Below, one piece after another: positions 7,168-9,958 of a DNA stretch of 9,958 bases. The number at the start of each line of letters is the position of its first letter. Position 1 is the stretch's first letter. The position numbers and the translations under genes were made by a program. This DNA comes from an uncultured Peptococcaceae bacterium. GTDB taxonomy: Bacteria; Bacillota; Desulfitobacteriia; Desulfitobacteriales; Syntrophobotulaceae. The stretch spans positions 1 through 9,958 of the forward strand of contig CALBJS010000273.1 in NCBI GenBank assembly GCA_937892995.1, read 5' to 3'. Below the pieces are notes generated by a model, which worked only from the letters and a program-made list of their open reading frames with translations, did not search any database and was not told the DNA's origin.

Positions 7168-7207
7168 CGCTAAAATTTCTTTTGGTTGCCGAAAGTCCCT
7201 AAGTCCC

Positions 7208-7236
7208 TTGACAACGATATAGAGGTTACTTATAAT
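7208..7236 (+). promoter_or_regulatory. Full-consensus sigma-A promoter for greA
   Basis: TTGACA (7208-7213), a 17-nt spacer and TATAAT (7231-7236) match the consensus at all twelve bases. Transcription should start near 7243, leaving a leader of about 124 nt before greA. A second TATAAT at 7293-7298 has no -35 partner. Confidence 0.88.
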
Positions 7237-7350
7237 ACGGGTATTAAAAACTGGGAAAAATTAAAAAGTGTATATTTTATTTTACAAATGTATATAATGT
7301 CTCACATACAAGGAAGTGACAAAAAAAATAGCCTCAACAAGAAGGGAAGA

Positions 7351-7358
7351 GGGAGGGG
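7351..7358 (+). promoter_or_regulatory. Ribosome binding site deciding the greA start
   Basis: GGGAGGGG ends 8 nt before ATG 7367. The frame is open further upstream, but no earlier start has a ribosome site, and ATG 7367 gives the normal GreA N-terminus. Confidence 0.85.
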
Positions 7359-7366
7359 TATTTTTT

Positions 7367-7837
7367 ATGCCCGAAAAAGAAGTGATCTTAACACTTGATG
7401 GACTGAAGAAACTGGAAGAAGAATTAGAAATCTTAAAAACCCAAAAAAGAAGGGAAGTAGCCGGAAGGATAAAACAAGCTATAGAATTCGGAGATATCTC
7501 CGAAAACTCGGAATACGAAGATGCTAAAAATGAACAGGCTTTTATCGAGGGTCGAATAATGACCTTGGAGAAGATGCTCAGAAATGCTAGGATTATCGAC
7601 AACAATGAGGAAAAAGACTATGTATCTATTGGTAGCACTATCGTGCTCAAGGATATGGAATATGGGGACAAAGAAGAGTACACTATCGTAGGTTCGGCCG
7701 AAGCTGATCCCGCTGTCAATAAGATATCCAATGAATCGCCGGTTGGTAAAGCGTTACTGGGACATCAAAAAGGAACTATTGTGGAAGTAAATGTCCCGGC
7801 AGGAATTCTTCGTTACGAAATAATAGATATCCGTTAA
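7367..7837 (+). CDS. greA: Transcription elongation factor GreA
   Basis: Rescues backtracked RNA polymerase by inserting its coiled coil into the secondary channel and stimulating cleavage of the RNA 3' end. The 156-residue protein is the standard size. Residues 1-78 form the N-terminal coiled coil, with the acidic tip FGDISENSEYEDAKNEQAF. Asp43 and Glu46 there correspond to the E. coli residues that position the catalytic metal. Residues from about 87 form the FKBP-like domain (GSTIVLKD, EYTIVGSAEADP, ISNESPVGKALLGHQKGTIV and the terminal YEIIDI). The PVGxALLG motif is typical of the family. A longer frame back to 7316 exists but lacks a suitable ribosome site. It has its own consensus promoter and lies between dusB and lysS, a common order in clostridia. 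Confidence 0.97.
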   Translation: MPEKEVILTLDGLKKLEEELEILKTQKRREVAGRIKQAIEFGDISENSEYEDAKNEQAFIEGRIMTLEKMLRNARIIDNNEEKDYVSIGSTIVLKDMEYGDKEEYTIVGSAEADPAVNKISNESPVGKALLGHQKGTIVEVNVPAGILRYEIIDIR

Positions 7838-7862
7838 ACTTACTATTTCCAAGTTTCTTGAT

Positions 7863-7897
7863 TAGCCCGTAGTGCCGCTGGTTGGCATTACGGGCTA
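7863..7897 (+). terminator. Hairpin between greA and lysS, probable terminator
   Basis: A 14-bp stem, TAGCCCGTAGTGCC with GGCATTACGGGCTA, contains one G-U pair and a 7-nt loop (GCTGGTT). The downstream sequence TATGGTATTTATT has no real U-run, so termination may be inefficient, or the hairpin may mainly protect the 3' end of the greA message. Confidence 0.6.
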
Positions 7898-7919
7898 TAT
7901 GGTATTTATTAGTTTATAC

Positions 7920-7928
7920 TGGTATAAT
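7920..7928 (+). promoter_or_regulatory. Extended -10 promoter for lysS
   Basis: TGGTATAAT gives the TGn extension with a perfect -10 (7923-7928). No good -35 lies 16-18 nt upstream. Initiation near 7935 leaves a leader of about 27 nt, which leaves no room for a T-box. Confidence 0.65.
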
Positions 7929-7949
7929 ACTGAACAGTAGTAATTGGTT

Positions 7950-7954
7950 GGAGG
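7950..7954 (+). promoter_or_regulatory. Ribosome binding site deciding the lysS start
   Basis: GGAGG lies 7 nt before ATG 7962. An in-frame TTG at 7944 is upstream of this site and can be discounted. Confidence 0.85.
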
Positions 7955-7961
7955 AATATAT

Positions 7962-9437
7962 ATGGATAATAAATTAGATAACGTTAATGAGTTAATGCGA
8001 GTTAGATTGGAAAAGTTAGAAAACATGAAAAAACAGGGGATAGAACCCTATGCCGATCGATATTTGAGATCACATCTGTCATCGGATATTATAGAGGATT
8101 TTACTGAATTAGAAGGACAGGAAGTATCTATTGCCGGTAGGATTATGTCCAAACGTGATCAAGGCAAAACAGCCTTTGTTCATGTTCAGGACATGAACGG
8201 GCGTATTCAAGCCTATGTCAGAAAGGACGAAGTAGGTGATGAGGCCTTTGAACTTTTCAAAACTTTTGATATTGGCGATATCATTGGAATAAGGGGCCCC
8301 GTATTCCGCACTCATAAAGGTGAGATTTCAGTAAGAGCAAAGGAAATAACATTACTTTCTAAATCATTAAGACCGCTTCCGGAGAAGTTTCACGGCCTAA
8401 CTAATGTAGAAACTCGATATCGCCAACGTTACTTAGATCTGATCATGAATACTGAAGTTAGAGAGACATTTGTCATTAGAAACAAAATTATTCGAGCTAT
8501 GCGAGAGTACTTAGAGAACAAGGGATTCCTTGAAGTCGAGACACCTACTTTAATGACCATTCCGGGAGGGGCAGTAGCCAGACCCTTTATAACTCACCAT
8601 AATGCTCTGGATGTCGACCTTTATTTAAGAATTGCTTTGGAACTTCCCTTGAAAAGGTTGATAGTCGGGGGATTTGAAAAAGTATTTGAAATTGGACGGA
8701 ATTTCCGTAATGAAGGTATTTCAATTAAGCATAATCCCGAATTCACGATGATGGAACTTTATCAGGCTTATGCAAACTATGAGGATATTATGGATTTAAT
8801 GGAGGATATGGTTGTTCATATCGTCCAGAGAGTATGTAATTCCCTGGATATTACCTATCAAGGGGAGAAGATTAGTTTTGCAAAACCCTGGCGTCGCTTA
8901 CAGATGCTTGAGGTCATTAATGAATATTCGGGTGTTGATTTTAAAGAGATTCATAGTGATGAAGAAGCAAGGGTAGCTGCCAAGGAAAAAGGCTTAAGTG
9001 TAAAAAATGATGATACTAAAGGAAAGATTATCAATGAGTTTTTCGAAGAATTTGTTGAGGAACAGCTCATTCAACCGACTTTTATTATTGGTCATCCTGT
9101 AGAAATATCCCCGCTTGCTAAGCGAAATGCGATTCACCCGGAGTATACCGACCGTTTTGAAGTATTTATTTATGGGCGAGAGATGGGTAATGCTTTCTCT
9201 GAGCTTAATGATCCGATCGATCAAAGGGGAAGATTCGAAAAACAAATGGCTGAAAGAGAAAAAGGCGATGATGAAGCCCATATGATGGATGAGGATTTTG
9301 TTCAGGCCTTGGAATACGGACTTCCCCCAACCGGTGGCCTTGGGGTAGGTATAGATAGGCTGGTGATGCTACTCACTGATTCACCCTCTATTAGAGATGT
9401 AATTCTCTTTCCTACCATGAAACCGAGGGAAGACTAA
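7962..9437 (+). CDS. lysS: Lysyl-tRNA synthetase, class II
   Basis: Charges tRNA-Lys with lysine in the cytosol. The 491-residue protein begins with a helical N-terminus and the anticodon-binding OB fold, with VSIAGRIMSKRDQGKTAFVH (55-74) and GRIQAYVRKDEVG (80-92). The catalytic domain follows. Motif 1 lies around 170-209 and ends in ETPTLMTIPGGAVARPF. Motif 2 is FEIGRNFRNEG...KHNPEFTMMELYQAY (242-270), with the Arg that contacts ATP. Motif 3 is GLGVGIDRLVML (459-470, Arg466). HPVEISPLAKRN and FSELNDPIDQRGRFE are typical of bacterial class II LysRS. No internal break or missing motif is seen. It has its own extended -10 promoter and a terminator about 120 nt after its stop codon. The next gene is 16S rRNA, as in the B. 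subtilis lysS-rrn arrangement. Confidence 0.98.
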   Translation: MDNKLDNVNELMRVRLEKLENMKKQGIEPYADRYLRSHLSSDIIEDFTELEGQEVSIAGRIMSKRDQGKTAFVHVQDMNGRIQAYVRKDEVGDEAFELFKTFDIGDIIGIRGPVFRTHKGEISVRAKEITLLSKSLRPLPEKFHGLTNVETRYRQRYLDLIMNTEVRETFVIRNKIIRAMREYLENKGFLEVETPTLMTIPGGAVARPFITHHNALDVDLYLRIALELPLKRLIVGGFEKVFEIGRNFRNEGISIKHNPEFTMMELYQAYANYEDIMDLMEDMVVHIVQRVCNSLDITYQGEKISFAKPWRRLQMLEVINEYSGVDFKEIHSDEEARVAAKEKGLSVKNDDTKGKIINEFFEEFVEEQLIQPTFIIGHPVEISPLAKRNAIHPEYTDRFEVFIYGREMGNAFSELNDPIDQRGRFEKQMAEREKGDDEAHMMDEDFVQALEYGLPPTGGLGVGIDRLVMLLTDSPSIRDVILFPTMKPRED

Positions 9438-9560
9438 CGACTATGTAATATTCAATTGATGGTTATTTGCTTGGCAGGTTAGATATCTGCTAAGGATAAC
9501 TTAACCAGAAAATAAAAACAGTTGGAATCTTTTAAAACTGAAGGTATTAAAAACTCAACT

Positions 9561-9586
9561 AAAACTCAGCTTGAATGCTGGGTTTT
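9561..9586 (+). terminator. Intrinsic terminator after lysS
   Basis: AAAACTCAGC pairs with GCTGGGTTTT (10 bp, one U-G) around the loop TTGAAT. The stem ends in TTTT and continues CTTA, the classic A-stem-U form. It would insulate lysS from the rRNA operon. Confidence 0.8.
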
Positions 9587-9654
9587 CTTAATAAGAGTAT
9601 AAAATTCTATGCTTTTCTCCATAATAATGAATATTTTTTAAAAAAGTGATTATC

Positions 9655-9670
9655 CTTTAGATATCTAAAG
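9655..9670. repeat. 16-bp perfect palindrome with competing pairing partner
   Basis: CTTTAGATATCTAAAG is its own reverse complement. The left arm, within ATCCTTTAG (9652-9660), can instead pair with CTAAAAGGAT (9681-9690) with one bulged base. CTAAT/ATTAG (9692-9705) forms a further small hairpin. TTAGATATCT also occurs at 9479-9488. Function is unknown; an operator or chance in AT-rich DNA are both possible. Confidence 0.5.
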
Positions 9671-9731
9671 TATTATGAACCTAAAAGGATTCTAATCTTC
9701 ATTAGTCATGTTTAAAACAGATTAAGAGTGC

Positions 9732-9760
9732 TTGAAAGGTTTCTCTAACTCTGGTATAGT
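9732..9760 (+). promoter_or_regulatory. rRNA operon promoter
   Basis: TTGAAA (9732-9737), a 17-nt spacer and TATAGT (9755-9760) preceded by TGG (extended -10) form a strong sigma-A promoter. Upstream DNA is AT-rich. Initiation near 9767 would give a 16S leader of about 134 nt. No second tandem promoter of similar quality is visible. Confidence 0.8.
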
Positions 9761-9766
9761 ATCAAA

Positions 9767-9900
9767 AGTGTTCGGCAAACAATCGCAGAACATAAGGCAT
9801 CGAGGGTCATTGAAAACTGAACAACAAGATAAGAATTAAAGCTAGACTCGTCAAATGAAATTGAGTTAAAAAAACGAGCTTATGATCAGCTCTTGTAAGT
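9767..9900 (+). promoter_or_regulatory. 16S rRNA leader (antitermination and processing region)
   Basis: CATTGAAAACTGAACAAC (9809-9826) resembles the leader element common before Firmicute rRNA genes, comparable to the B. subtilis TTTGAAAACTAAACA. TGTTCGGCAAAC at 9769-9780 looks partly like boxA (TGCTCTTTAACA) but is a poor match. A small hairpin, GAGCT/AGCTC (9876-9892), lies just before the mature end. The leader should pair with the 16S-23S spacer for RNase III processing, but the partner is outside the window. Confidence 0.55.
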
Positions 9901-9958
9901 TTTACGGAGAGTTTGATCCTGGCTCAGGACGAACGCTGGCGGCGTGCCTAACACATGC
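9901..9958 (+). rRNA. rrs: 16S ribosomal RNA, 5' end (continues beyond window)
   Basis: AGAGTTTGATCCTGGCTCAG begins at 9908, the universal stretch at E. coli positions 8-27, so position 1 falls at about 9901. It continues into GACGAACGCTGGCGGCGTGC and CTAACACATGC. The GGCGTGCCTAACACATGC form is typical of Firmicutes and differs from the proteobacterial GGCAGGC. Only 58 nt are present, so finer placement is not possible. 23S and 5S are expected downstream. Confidence 0.97.

Larger units (their letters stand above)
9438..9731 (+). other. Gene-free AT-rich stretch between lysS and the rRNA promoter
   Basis: No open frame of useful length with a ribosome site exists on either strand. The first third contains weak inverted pairs, GGTTA (9477-9481) with TAACC (9502-9506) and CAGTT (9519-9523) with AACTG (9536-9540). 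AAAACT occurs three times (9534, 9550, 9561), the last within the lysS terminator. The later part carries the palindrome and hairpins at 9652-9705, and the AT-rich CATGTTTAAAACAG just before the promoter could act as an UP element. Confidence 0.6.

Noticed and set aside
7186..7398. A 70-codon open frame between dusB and greA on the + strand
   Set aside because: It starts at TTG without a ribosome site, contains the consensus greA promoter, overlaps the greA start in another frame, and has no recognisable protein features.
7935..7961. T-box riboswitch in front of lysS
   Set aside because: The leader is only about 27 nt and has no T-box sequence or antiterminator. The hairpin upstream lies before the promoter.
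7239..9555. The 13-mer GGTATTAAAAACT occurring both before greA (7239) and after lysS (9543)
   Set aside because: The match is short, AT-rich and does not extend. The flanks differ and no shared function is apparent.
1..9958. Mobile element, CRISPR array, defence or other accessory system
   Set aside because: All substantial genes are housekeeping families with intact motifs. No repeat arrays, transposase, integrase, attachment site or composition shift was seen on either strand.

Overview
This window reads as ordinary chromosomal core sequence from a low-GC Firmicute. The best guess is an anaerobic clostridial lineage of the Peptococcaceae / Desulfitobacteriaceae type (Desulfosporosinus-, Desulfitobacterium- or Dehalobacter-like). 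The reasons are strong GGAGG-type ribosome sites, near-consensus sigma-A promoters, base composition in the low 40s % GC by eye, the gene content, and a 16S 5' end with the Firmicute-type GGCGTGCCTAACACATGC. The genus is an inference. Every gene is on the + strand.

Region 1 (1-6103) is a cofactor-biosynthesis cluster. It opens with the C-terminal half of a Rossmann/DUF2520 protein. Pantothenate synthetase (panC) and aspartate 1-decarboxylase (panD) follow, then the complete de novo quinolinate-to-nicotinate-mononucleotide set nadA-nadB-nadC, and last a type III pantothenate kinase (coaX). PanD makes beta-alanine from L-aspartate, PanC joins it to pantoate, and CoaX starts CoA synthesis from the resulting pantothenate. 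NadB also starts from L-aspartate, and NadA and NadC carry its product to NaMN. The CoA and NAD branches therefore sit side by side and share aspartate as precursor. A near-perfect promoter overlaps the panD stop codon and gives nadABC its own start point. nadB and nadC overlap by 23 nt. A strong hairpin terminator follows coaX.

Region 2 (6181-9437) holds information-processing genes: a DusB-type tRNA-dihydrouridine synthase, the transcript-cleavage factor greA and lysyl-tRNA synthetase lysS. greA has a full-consensus promoter (TTGACA-N17-TATAAT) and lysS an extended -10 promoter, with a hairpin between them.

Region 3 (9438-9958) is a 463-nt gene-free stretch. It contains the lysS terminator, a patch of small palindromes, a strong rRNA promoter and the rRNA leader, and leads into the first 58 nt of a 16S rRNA gene. 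The order coaX ... dus - (greA) - lysS - rrn resembles the corresponding B. subtilis region.

I found no mobile element, CRISPR array, defence system, tRNA gene or prophage. No clearly novel system is visible. The items worth a second look are the DUF2520 protein as a possible ketopantoate reductase, a 10-codon ORF whose stop overlaps the nadB start, and regulatory structures near nadA, greA and the rRNA operon.
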